NCBI GenBank assembly: GCA_037833965.1
Contig: AP031356.1
Span: forward strand, 3,804,501 to 3,868,500
DNA from: Marchantia polymorpha subsp. ruderalis
Lineage: Eukaryota > Streptophyta > Marchantiopsida > Marchantiales > Marchantiaceae
Length of the DNA: 64,000 bases
Reading direction: 5' to 3'
The notes under the pieces are model-generated. The model had not been told where the DNA came from. It saw nothing but the letters and a program-made list of their open reading frames with translations, and searched no databases. Shown one piece after another: positions 43,296 through 54,948 of the stretch. Every line of letters begins with the position of its first letter. The stretch's first letter is position 1. A program made the translations under genes and the position numbers.

Positions 43296-46200
43296 TAGAT
43301 CTAAGCTCTAATCACTGAAGCTCCCAAATCCGTCACCAGGTCCGGGCTGCGGAATCTAAAATGCCTCCCGCCACCCCACCCCGACCTGCGACTCGATCTA
43401 GATCTCGATGGGACCGCCCGCACTAGAAACGATCATGACAATCTGACACGCAGCATCTCGTCCTCACATCGATGCTATTCACCCTCCTGGCCCCCCTGCT
43501 TTGTGAATCTGACGATGTCTTCGTCTTCGAGCTCTAGAGCCCTACGGTAGCTTGGATGTGTCAACAAAGTCCTTGCGCAGGGCGGACTCCGTCGTCCCAG
43601 TCTTATCTTCCTCTTGTCCTCTAGGGGGGAAGCCTTCTTCGCTTTGTCCAGTCCCCGAGCTATGGGAGCCTCACATCTGTCTCTCCTCTTTTGAAGATCC
43701 AATTGGCACATGGATCTGAGACATGCAGCCGTGGAATTTCACCCTTCGCGGGTCTCCTCTCCTCTCTTCACAGCTCAGTAGAAACTCTCGCGCTGCTCGC
43801 TACATGTTATTATTACTCCTCCCCACTCGCAGATGATCATCACACAAGGAAACTGTTGAATCCAGCACGCGAGGAGGTCGCCCCTGCCTGCTCTTGCTGC
43901 CATGCCCAGCGGAAGCGAGCCTTTGATGATGTCGCCAGAGTAGTCTGCCTGTGAATGCGCTCCTTGGCGTTGACAGGAATTCCAGCTGCTGCTGCTGCTG
44001 CGGCTGCAAGCGTCGAAGAAGCAGCAGCAGCAGCAGTAGCGTGTGATCATGGGGGGCTCGCATGGCTTGCAGCAGATCTTCCTCATGCTTGCGGGCAGGA
44101 TCCTCCGGCGGCAGAAAATACGACACAACGTGGTGCTGTGAAACACCTCCAATCAGTCAAACCGACACACTGTGCACCGACTGATTTGCGCACCTCCCGC
44201 GGATGGGGAAGCATAAGCCCTCTAGCGCCGAAACCCCAACACCCCTCACCCTCGTAATGGCTGAGGACATGATCTTGTGCTTGAATGGTAAAGGTAAACA
44301 GTGGCTGCCGGAAGGGCTCGGCCATGTCAACCTGCCTGACGGAGTGAGCCAGAGGCCGGATATGGCAGGCATTGTGAAGCCAGGTGAGCGAGCCTAGGAG
44401 TATGAGGATGGCAATGTTACGTCACAGTCAGTTTAGGATGATAGCCGGATCATGAGCCAACCCGGAGAGCATGAGATCTAGAGGTCGCTCAAGAATGCGA
44501 TGTATCGGATCCGCTGATTCTGTTCGCAGAGGAAATGTATAAAATATTCCTACAGCTCGCAAGTTTGTCGATGACAGCATGGCCATCCATCAGGGGGAGA
44601 AAGAATCTCTCGGAATCAATCCGCCATGAACCGCCATCGACTAGAGCAGACAGCCAATTCCGGACGAGAATTAGACCCAGGGCCAACAGAAACGCAGAGA
44701 GGTACTCTCTCGTGATGGATGGATCAATCGCTTTGTCTGGAACTGCGCCTCCAATTTCGAGTGCATGCAAATCGTCGGTGCGTGGCCAGCTAGATGGCCA
44801 CAGCAGGTCATAATCCTTGGGATCTGAAGATCGGTGATTAGCATGAGCTGCTGAGATGAAGGTGGTGGAAGGGTGGAATTAGCCGAGACCCGACATCTCG
44901 GTGGAGGCAATCTGGACACTAATCGTAACTGTATATCGGCCATCGATCACTGTGAAATGCTTTCAGTAGCTCGAGGGACATGATTCCTTCCACTACTGTA
45001 CTCCAAATCTGGTGAGACACGGAGCGGGACCCAGGTCCAGCTTTGCTCTACAGAAGTTAGCCGCGAGCTCGGTCAATGGCTGCCGTGAGCATCCACCGTG
45101 AGAATAAAAAATCGACGATCGTTTCCTTTCCTTGTTGATTGATTCAATTGATAAAATGAAGAGAAAGCTGGACCTGTGGATGCGGTCCAACTGTCCCTGT
45201 TCCATGCTCTTGACTCGGCAAGCAGGTCTCATTTGCCGCTAATTGAGCTTATGCTTCGATGGATCAACGTGGTCCTTCTCTGTGCAAGCCAGTGATGGCT
45301 TGACACAAATGGAGCTTTATGATTTCAGTAAGCTTTTGGATGTCTCGTAGAACAACCTGAGCAATTTCATTTGAAGCCGAGAGAATAGAAGTCAAACTAC
45401 ACTTTATTGCATGATCTGCCCCAAACGATTGAGCGACATCCAGAGGAGAACATTTTTTTGAAAGCTTCCCGGCCATTTGACAGATTCAAAGTCGTCAGGG
45501 TGGGGACTGACGACAAAATTTCTCATCTCAGAGCTGGACCTCGAGCATCTTCGCTTACCGTGCGACCTGATTCGGGTAAAGCTGACTCTCGAACTCGTTA
45601 GGAAGATAGGCATATTACTTCTTTGCAGGGTTGGGCATCCCAGCCAATGTCGGTCCAGAGCAACAGGACAAACCCTGGAGTCAGAGCCTGACAAAATACG
45701 TCCTGTGCTAGAGTCGTCCTGCCATCATTCAGTCTTTGAAAAGCCGGCGACAAGCTTTTGACAATGGCACGTAGTCCTTGCACCTCATCAATGGCACGCG
45801 GTGGGCTGCGCCTGCTTGGAGCTCCGACCAGTGAGGAGGACTCCTCTCTGTTTGTCACGATGAGCTTACGAGCTCGCGACTTGAATGTCTATGGCCGTCG
45901 GTCTGACGGCCACAAGACCCATCCATTCATGTCACGACATGATTCTGCCTTTTTTAATACCACGAAAATCCTCCTGAACTCAAATCCTGTACGTTAGCTG
46001 CGAATCTCGATGCGGGCAACGAAGGACACAACAAAGGACATGGACTGAGAACTTTAGGCAACAAGGTTTCTTCTCTAGGCGGGCAACGACGGTGAACAAC
46101 TTTTTTTCACCACCTAACAGATGACAATGGTATCACCGAAATTCCAAACAGTAAACGAAAGAAAATCTCGTGTCGGCAATTTTCGGGAATCACGAATAAA

Positions 46201-46899
46201 CATACCAGAAAATACCGCAAAATCCTTACCAGGGTAACTGTTGGACTACTTTACACTGCGTAGTGACAGCCATTTAGAATATTCAGGTCTATCTGCAAGG
46301 ACTACTCTAGGGTGTGCACTGGATTGCTCAAACAGTTCCTCAATTTTGACTCGGTGGGAGTAAATAACAGATATGTTGAAGGTACAAAACCTCTAGCATA
46401 CGCACGGAGACACGATAGGTTCATCACGAATTGAGATGATAGAAATATTAGAATATTGTACCGTCATGGCAGTCAGTGTTTCCAGATGCACGTCCGGCCT
46501 CATCCACTCAACATTCGCACGTCGAGAGATAGATGTAGTCTGTAAATGCCTGAATCGTGATTTCCTGTCGAACACCTTCTCTATGTCAGATTCGTAAGAA
46601 ATGTCCATGCGGGACCTCCAAATTGCTATATTCCACCTGTGCACCAGTCGTGGTGTTTTGACTCAACCCATATCGTGCTGAATTTTGAAGCCTTGTCAGA
46701 ACTACGGCCGATCTTACATTCTGATAGGAACTGCAGACGACCTGAAACCCTTTCGTAGCTGTTTAAATGTGTCGTGAAGCTGAGGCCTATTCCTTGAGTG
46801 GTGCATTCGAGCAAAGACATGCTACCTCGAAACTACGAGAACCCCTCGACATAATGTCATCTCTAATCCGATGTTTGTCAAGCCTTTAGGTTTAACGCC
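43296..46899. other. 3.6-kb region, no gene recognised; contains CTG/CAG repeats
   Basis: The part next to 43296 is the likely FUT promoter and 5' UTR. At about 43980-44040, runs of CTG followed by runs of CAG create a self-complementary trinucleotide repeat. Many short frames between 43475 and 46000 follow composition and have no motif. From about 46390 to 46820 minus-strand frames have protein-like composition (for example YESDIEKVFDRKSRFRH). They may be further exons of the unidentified gene to the right, but I could not join them in phase. Confidence 0.4.
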
Positions 46900-47747
46900 A
46901 AATCTGCATCCAGGTGAAGTGAAAGCAGACAATACTCGCAATACGTATCTATCAAATCGTCGGGGAATTTCCCCATGAAAGTTGGGAATATTCTACATTC
47001 AGTTCCATTCATAATTCCTACTACTTTTAATGTGAGTGTGGTTAGAGATTCGGTTAGCGCCACCTTGATAAAGTACGGGATCCATTCTTTTTCGGTGCTC
47101 AGCGGCCTTGTATTCTGTGCATCTAGATGACGTACGGAGGGTTGCTCGATCTTGAACTGTCGACCAGAACAAGGCTCCTGAAATCCTCAAATTAGAAACG
47201 GTGTTCATTTTACAGAACAGCTGGTTCCTCACGTGCTGATAAACCGTCTCGAGATGTCAGGATTATCCTTCTATATTTCAATCTGCACAGGATGTACATA
47301 CTCGTGCAGCAGCAGGTTCATTCATCACTTGATTTGGATAACTGGGCTCAGTTAAATGAAAGAGCTTCTTCACTAGGGCCACAAGACGTTCATACATTGA
47401 GCACCAAATGTAGATCTGCAAGACACATTGCCTTAAGCAGGAGATGCCTTTTCTAGATCAGTGTTTAAACGACAGGAATCTATTGCGTACAGATTTGACG
47501 GCCTGAGCATGGGCTCCCCGAGTCCACAAATCTGTGAGGACGCAATCCAAAGCATGATCAACCCACAAACTCTCACCCTGCTTTATAGTTTGACAATCCC
47601 ACCGTCTGAACCTGAGAAATGGTAGGAAGGCCAGAAGGGAATAAAGTGCCAATGCTGTGAAGACGACCTTTACGTCGAACGAAGGCGTGACGAGTGAAGG
47701 TAAATCTGTTGATGATTTTGCGCCAAATCTTCTCCGCTTGTCATCAT
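46900..47747 (-). CDS. Unidentified multi-exon protein (partial model)
   Basis: Five candidate exons on the minus strand chain in phase with GT-AG sites: 47674-47747 (ATG start, MMTSGEDLAQNHQQIYLHS), 47491-47611, 47302-47415, 47064-47177, and one starting at 46992 that runs left. The 114-nt exons at 47302-47415 and 47064-47177 are exactly 38 codons each in phase 0. The joined frame includes FRRWDCQTIKQGESLWVDHA, IYIWCSMYERLVALVKKLFH, RPLSTEKEWIPYFIK and FHGEIPRRFDRYVLRVLSAF. This is soluble, helix-rich and unlike random frames. I could not match it to a family and do not know its 3' end (possibly further left, to about 46390). A degraded pseudogene is possible. The clean phase chain argues for a real gene. 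Confidence 0.45.
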
Positions 47748-49730
47748 GATCTCTATCTGGGTCTGGAGCCTTGAGGTCACTTTGCTTTGAAATTACGTAG
47801 CAGTTGACCTCTTATCTTCTTCCACATCCGAACTTTGGGGGCTGCGGGTGATTTCTCTCAGACGGGATGTCACTCAAGTACATCGAGGCGATCTCGACCT
47901 CCTATGAAGCGACTTATTCATGGCTGGCTAGAGATGCTCATTGAAGCGTCCAGATTTTGAGAAATTAATGCAGTATCTGGAAATTGGCACTGTAGAGGTA
48001 CTGCACCCACGGAGTTCCTATTGACAATTGACTTTCGAGTATCTCGAGAAAGCACTTCACGCTGGTTTCAATCACAGCATTAAAGCGACGAGGATCAGTA
48101 GCTAGAGACATGGTGTTCTTCATGGGGCAGAAAATGGGGCCACGGTCTGCCTTTGTTAAGGAGGCGCACATGCTCGTGGACTCAAGGACTCGAGGACCGC
48201 TACTTACAAACTCGAGTCTGCAATCTGGTTTCGAGTAGTCTCAACAATTACTTAGAGCATAATACGAAAATATTGCATCTGGTCACTATATAATCTGAAG
48301 ACTGATCATTTTATACTCACCGTGAGTGGTGAGTCCATACTTGGGATTGGCCTTGAATTATCGAGAAAAGTTTGTAAGGCCACCTCCTGATTTTAGAAGG
48401 ATGCTATGAATCATGTGGCTTTTCAAACTTTGAATCTCTTACACACTTGGAATTGGTTGGCAGTGTCTTGGTGTGGTTCGTCATCCTCCATGTTCATTCC
48501 TTGTGACACTTTCCGACATACTTAAAACCTAGAATCAAAGTTAACAATGTAAAAAAACTTTTGTTCTCAAATTTTCATTAGAAATAGCCTGGCAAGTTTA
48601 TCACCCCAAACGTAAATTTATAATCGAAATAAAATCTAATAATGTACAAAATGATTGGGCCAACATATAATCCTTTGCATACCCAATATGTACATGAAGT
48701 ATCATATTGAAAACAACCAATCGACATGAATATATCATGACACGCCTAATTTATAATATGTTAGAAGAGGCTCATTGATACCTAAAATGTCAGTACATTC
48801 TGGAAATTTTTTCATCATAACAGGAAACCAATTTCTTAGGACAATTCTGTTACAATATGAACAAATGACCTATATACCGTGACCTCTAACACTTAGACTA
48901 GCCTTGCGTCCAAACAAAAAGTATTATAAATCCGGTTGACTTGGAAGAAAGATACATCATGTGATCTAACGAATTTGAACAAAGAAAATAACTTTTAATA
49001 CTGAAATATGAATATCAAAATTTAAGATATTCCTGTACCTAAAGTGTATAATATTGATACTCCACAACATGATTGATGAAAATTTGAATAAATTATGAAA
49101 GAATTTAACAAGCAAATATTTGGAATTTCTGCATGGTAATATTAAACTTAATATTGAAATTCTGATTTGATTTGATGTTTTATCATGTAAAATATTGAGT
49201 AGATATTTATATATAAATTTTTAATAAATTTTCCAAGGATTCAAAATAATTTCTGTAATAATTAAATAATTATTTATTTTTCTATTAATAAATTAAAATG
49301 AAAGCATTTTTAAATTAAAAAAAATATGGATTAAATAAATTATCTAAGAAGAATACATTACATTCAACAAGATTTATGTGTAAACTAGCTTTTTTTATCA
49401 GCAATGTAATTGAATTATTTAAAAAACATCAATTTATAAAAGAATATTGTATCCCAAAAAATTACTTGATAGAATTGATTTTGAAAATTTGAAAATTTCA
49501 TTGGAAAAAAATTAATATATTTTGAAATTTTAAAGAATTTTCAAAAGAAATAATTATTTAATTGATCTATAAGCATTAAATTGAAAATTTGTTTTTCTTC
49601 TTCACCAAGTATATAACTAACTGTTTGATCTTCGCAGAAGTTGAAGATGCTCATTTAGGCATTTCAAGTGTTTGACCAACACATATTTTTTCATATTATT
49701 TTTTTTCCAAGTACTTCTTCGTTTGGTCTC
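47748..49730. other. Flank of the unidentified gene grading into AT-rich DNA
   Basis: 47748 to about 48240 is the upstream region of the minus-strand gene. The 68-codon frame at 47965-48171 (-) has protein-like composition and could be an upstream exon, but I found no in-phase splice link. From about 48500 the sequence becomes AT-rich with no coding signal. Confidence 0.4.
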
Positions 49731-49734
49731 TTAG

Positions 49735-50890
49735 AATTCAATGAGAGCTTCAGGCCCAAGTGTGTATTTGTCCAAAAAAGTAGACTTTAAACTCAAACAT
49801 CTAACCATTTAGAATCTCAATGCCAAAAGACTTTTGCCAAAACATCATATCCAACAAAAGAGATTTTTTATATACAAATTGCTACGGCTTAAACTCAAAC
49901 CCTAAATTAAAACCCAAAATAAAAAATCCACTTCTCAGATAATTGGATTGAACACTACGATTCTCATATACAAAAGTTTTACAAATAGATAGTGTTACTG
50001 AAAAGAAGTCTGTAAAGAAAAAATACTCAAGACTCTCAAATTGAATATTTAGATTTTCAAATCTAACAATCTTACAAAAAGTATGATTGTGTAACTAGAA
50101 AGAAGTATGCAGAACAAATCTTCACAATGCTTCTATATTTCTGGATTGAACACTTAGATTTTCAAATACAAAAGCCTTACAAACATAATCATGGTGCAAC
50201 CAGAAAAAAGTCTTCACAACATATTTTCATGAGGTTTTTGAATATGTAGATGAAACATTCAGATTTTCAAATTCAAAAGTCTAACAAACATAATCATCGT
50301 GCAATTGATAAGAAGTATGTAAACAAGACTTTTAGATGTTTGGATTGAACATTTAACTTCTCAAATCTAAAAACCTTACAGACCGGATGATTGTGTAACT
50401 TGAAAGAAGTCTGCACAACAAATTTTCACAAGCCTGTCAGATTTCTAGATTGAACACTTAGATTTTCAAATCCAAAAGCCTTGCAAACATAATCATGATG
50501 CAACCAGAAAAAAGTCAACACAATAGATTTTCACGAGACTTTCGGATATGTCGATTAAACATCAGATTTTCAAATCTAAAAGCCTTACACACAAAATAAG
50601 TGTGCAATTGAAAAGTAGTCTACATAACGAATTTCTATGAAACTTTCATATGTTTGCATTCCATTTCTGCTTTTTAAATCCAAAAACCTTATCCAATGAA
50701 TCCAAATGATTATCCAATTAGATAGAAGTCTACATAGCAAATTTCAAAAAGTTTCTTAGATGTTTATGTTAAAAATTCAGATTTTCAAACCCACACAACT
50801 TTTAGACCAAATGATTGAGCAACTAAAAACAAGTCTTTATACCAAATTTAAATCTAGACACAAACTACTAACTTCTCAACTCATCTAGTT
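49735..50890. repeat. Diverged minisatellite of about 105 bp unit
   Basis: About ten tandem units. The anchor GATTTTCAAATCCAAAAG or a variant starts at about 49862, 49959, 50052, 50157, 50262, 50356, 50461, 50565, 50669 and 50780, giving spacings of 93-111 bp and mostly 104-105. Within each unit follow CCTTACAAACATAATCATG, a GAAAAAAGTC-like block, CACAACA and TTTGGATTGAACA-like sequence. Copies differ by many substitutions, so the array is old. It begins and ends in AT-rich DNA. Confidence 0.85.
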
Positions 50891-51354
50891 TCCATCACTA
50901 ACCAACAAGGATAAAAAAACCGCAAGATTAAAATGATACCGAACGGGACTCCTTTGCAAGAGCGAATGCATGTTCAAAAGCCTTACAGACGTTTTAAATA
51001 TTATCTAATTTACACAAAAATATATATAGATTTTCAAATTTTTTTGATAATAATCATATTGTAACATATTCCAATAAATAATTTAAGAAAGACTAATGTT
51101 AGTTGTAAATGAAGATATTTTTCAACAAATATAAATTTTACTTGTTAATATAAGCTTGATAGATTTCTCATTATATATAATGTCTTCATGTCATTCTATG
51201 TAACACAAACATATGATTTTTTGGAAAATTATTCATGGTTTTTTGAAGAAAACTCATAAGAGATTTATGCTAAAATTTTAATACATTTTAATCAAATAAA
51301 TTGAAAATTTCAAATATAATACATTGAGAATCAAAAAATGATAATACATATTTT

Positions 51355-53303
51355 TTTATCTCAAGCATTTTTCAAAAAATTTGTAAAAATTTTATTTACA
51401 AAAATAGAAAAAAGTAGTACAAATTGAATTCCTGCATTTTGATGTCATCCATTAGTATGTTAAAATCAAAATGAAATGATGAACTTTGATGTGAATACGA
51501 TAAAGTTCAAGATTAATTTTGAAATTTAGTATAAAAACACATACATACATATTAATGATTTTAAAGTTAGATAATATTATTTAAATATTTAATATATATT
51601 TCAAATATAGACTTAAATAATAAAAAAATTAAATGAATTTAGTTTTCGTTTTTTTAATTCTTCAATCATCAAATTTTCTTTGTTAAAATAATTATGTTAT
51701 ATTTCAAGCAAAGTTTAAACAATCTGGCAATCTTGCAATATATATAAATAAGTAGCCACACAAAAAGAACGTAAATTCATTGAAGATTAAGTTCAATTAT
51801 TCATAAAACATGTATGTTGATATTTTTTAACAAATTTTGGAATGAGTGTATGTTGGCTATTACCATTTATTTTCTGTCGAATGTGCCTATGTACAATTTG
51901 CGATCATTGTAGACTTCATATACTTACATACAATTGAAATATTTTAATGATAGGATGAAACTTCTTCAAATAAAAATACAAACAAATAAATATTTTTGAA
52001 GATGATTTGATTAATGCAACAAATGATTTTAAAAAATGATAAGTTTTATATTTAAAAATAATTTTTTATGAATTTATTATTTATAATATAAATAAAAGAT
52101 TTAATTATTTTTTATTCATGATTAATTTTATTTTTTTTGATTACATTTTTTTTATTAAATCTATATTTGACAAAATAATTAAATTAATTTCAAAATTGAT
52201 ATATAATCATCAATATTTTATTTCATATCCAAAATTAGATTTAATATTCAAGATAAATTCATTTTTTCATAAGTTTTGATTTGTTTGATTTCATATTAAA
52301 AAAATTTTGATTTGATTAAGTTTAAATTGGATTTAATGTTAGGTTGAAGATTTAAAACTTTCAAGAGTTCAATAGTATGTAGTCACAAAAATCACAAAAA
52401 TTATGAAGCTTCTAGATCTAAATAACTCAATCAAATGCTGCCATGTCTTTGAATGAATCACGGTTATCAAGATTAATGTTAGTCAAATTAGATTACATAT
52501 AATACATAATTATAATAGCCTTTTTTTTTGGCATAGTGTAAATAGATTGGTTGAATAAACACTTTCAAGTATGTTTAAAAAGATTTTATGTGAGATTTTG
52601 TTTCATCAATCGAAATTTTGTACTTCCAACGTATCTTGAAATGTCAATAAAAACTTATGAAAAGCAGAAAGAATATGTCAAAGGGATTTTTGAAACAATC
52701 ATGTAGGCAAACATTCAAAATTTTTTAATCGTGATGAGCTAGAAAATATTATTTCAGGTAAATTTGAATGAAAATTAACAAAAAATTCACACATAACAAA
52801 AAAAATAGTTTTAATTACTAGATAGAGAAAAATACAAATTTAATGCAATCTAAAATCAAAAAGCCAAAGCATCAGTACATTTTGTGGCATATTGAAATAA
52901 AAGTTACAATATTTCATAAATACTAAGATGAACTGTTTGTATTAAGTAGATTTTAATTTTATTTGATAAAATTTTATGGATATCTTTCAAATTTGGTGTA
53001 AAGAGTGCAAATCAATTTATGAAAATTATGAAAAATTCTATTGAAAATGTCAATAATCTATGAATCATGCAAGATCATGAAATGACTCTATGAATGAGAT
53101 CATGTATTTCAATAAAGTGTTTCAATAATTATGATTATGTTAATTTTGGTTGTTAAATTACTGTGAAAATAATGAACGCGTCCATACTATTTGAAAAAAA
53201 TTTTGAAATTGATGAAAAAACCCATACTATCAATGAAAACAGGTTACGAGCTATATATCTATATATATGTGCAAGAGTTTGATTGTTGAATTGCAATTGT
53301 AAT
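51355..53303 (+). repeat. Left arm of a 2-kb inverted repeat
   Basis: AT-rich, non-coding. It matches the reverse complement of 59033-61035 over nearly its whole length. Examples are AGATTGGTTGAATAAACACTTTCAAGTATGTTTAAAA here versus its complement near 59800-59845, and the AACATAATCATAATTATTGAAA region at 59247-59270. Inner ends meet at about 53303 and 59033; outer ends at about 51355 and 61035 fade in low-complexity DNA. Confidence 0.85.
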
Positions 53304-53340
53304 GAAGATATAACGATGTCGTGTAGTAGCATAATTACTA

Positions 53341-53574
53341 GTTGAAATTGTCAAAAAGCAAAAAACAAAAGAGAGCCAAGATATAAAGGGAGAGTAAGCA
53401 TATGTATTATGCTTACTCCCGTTACCGGGAGGGCATGGTGAAGTAGGAGCATCCCGTCGGCTGGGATGGCAGTAGCCCTGGGGGCTCAAGGTCCTCCGGA
53501 CCCGGCACTTCCCCACAACTGGCTGAAACTGTCAAAAAGCAAAAACAAAAAAGAGCCAAGATGCAAAGGGAGAG
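53341..53574 (+). repeat. GC-rich 67-bp repeat B unit flanked by 50-bp direct repeats
   Basis: 53418-53484 (from CCCGTTACCGGGAGGGCATG to CAGTAGCCCTGGGGG) recurs at 63574-63640 with a single difference. Here it is flanked by two copies of a segment of about 50 bp, at 53350-53394 and 53530-53574 (TCAAAAAGCAAAA, GAGCCAAGAT, AAAGGGAGAG). The surroundings are AT-rich, so the GC-rich piece stands out as inserted. Family unknown. Confidence 0.7.
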
Positions 53575-54106
53575 AAGAGCCGAATGGCGAAAAACCGACA
53601 TACGAAGTGCTGAAATCAGAGTTAAAAAATACAGTAATACAAGACTATTGAATAGTCGAGGCCGAAGTAAACAAGTGCTTCAGCAAAAATGCCAAAGCTA
53701 AAGTGTAGATATGAAGGAATTAAATGCAAAAAATTTAAAGCCAAAGTGCCTAAACCAAAGTATAATTCTGTTAAAATATCAAAATCAAAGTGCCTAAACA
53801 AAGAAGAAAAGTAGTATAACGCCAAAACCAAAATAAAGAAATGCCAAGACGTCAAAGCCGAAGTAAAATAGTTCCAACATAAATGTGCTGATGTGAAGTG
53901 CCGAAGTACAGAAATTCCAAACTGCTAAAACATGAGAACTGCCAAAGTAATCCAACATTTTAAGCATAATACAGTTGATATATCTATGGTAAGAATTTAT
54001 CTTCACTAATGGAGGCATGTCCAATCTAAAATGTAGTAAAGCAGGTAATTTACCTGCCTTAGGTAGGTGTCAGGAGTGTCAGTAATGTTTTGTTGTTACC
54101 TATGGT

Positions 54107-54940
54107 CAGGCCTCTTCAAATATGGCATTTGGGGGTGCTGTGCCATATTTGTCATAAATAATTTTTCCGTGATGCCATAAATAAGAATGTAAGTCCAAGT
54201 CTACTTTCGCTCTTGTTCACTATTAAAACGTTTTTGTTCTCTCTTGTCCTTGATGATGTTGATGAAATGTCTTCAAAGAAATGCAAAACTTGACTATGGG
54301 TTGAAGATCTTCACGTATGGTTTTTTGTAGGTTTTGCCAAGTATGAGCGGTGGAAAAAAAATCTAACAGAAGCTAAGGTCCAACTAGAACCATAAAATAC
54401 TTTAAAGTTCCATATTGACCACACAACATCTTGAAAGTCAACATTTGGCAAATATGGAGTGAATATCATGCTCTGTAATTACGCGTCAAACAAATTTTCT
54501 TTGAATACTATCCTACTCACTTTGTTGCGTCCTATGATCAATTGTGTTTGGATTATAACGGAAACATAGTCAACACAATTCTACTACCTTTTATTTGATC
54601 TCAAAATTAAAAATATATTCATTGATAGAATGAGAAAAAGAAGATATACTCTGCAAAACAATGGATCAAATGCCAGATCCATGGAATTTGATGAAGCATG
54701 GATTACTTTTGAACTTAGATTTTCCAAACTATGTATGTGAAGGGTGAATTCTTCATGATTATTCAAGAGAAAGATGAGTATATATCTTACTTAATGATAT
54801 TGTCACTCTAGTAAGCATACATTATAAGCAATTCAAGCAAATTAAATTTAGTGTCATATTTGTCATAAATAAAAATTGACTGATGCCATAATAGACTAAG
54901 TTATGACAAATCTGGCAAATGCCAAGTTAGCAGAGGCCTG
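54107..54940. mobile_element. Non-autonomous hAT-type DNA transposon (834 bp) with 8-bp TSD
   Basis: Perfect terminal inverted repeat CAGGCCTCT / AGAGGCCTG at the two ends, continued imperfectly inward (TGGCATTTG and TTTGTCATAA against CAAATGCCA and TTATGACAAA). The element is bracketed by a perfect 8-bp direct duplication CCTATGGT at 54099-54106 and 54941-54948. CAG-starting ends and an 8-bp target duplication are hallmarks of the hAT superfamily. The interior has no intact transposase, so it would need an enzyme supplied in trans. Confidence 0.88.
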
Positions 54941-54948
54941 CCTATGGT

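Noticed and set aside
43955..44257. 100-codon frame with poly-alanine
   Set aside because: Driven by the CTG/CAG trinucleotide repeat at 43980-44040; no other coding evidence.
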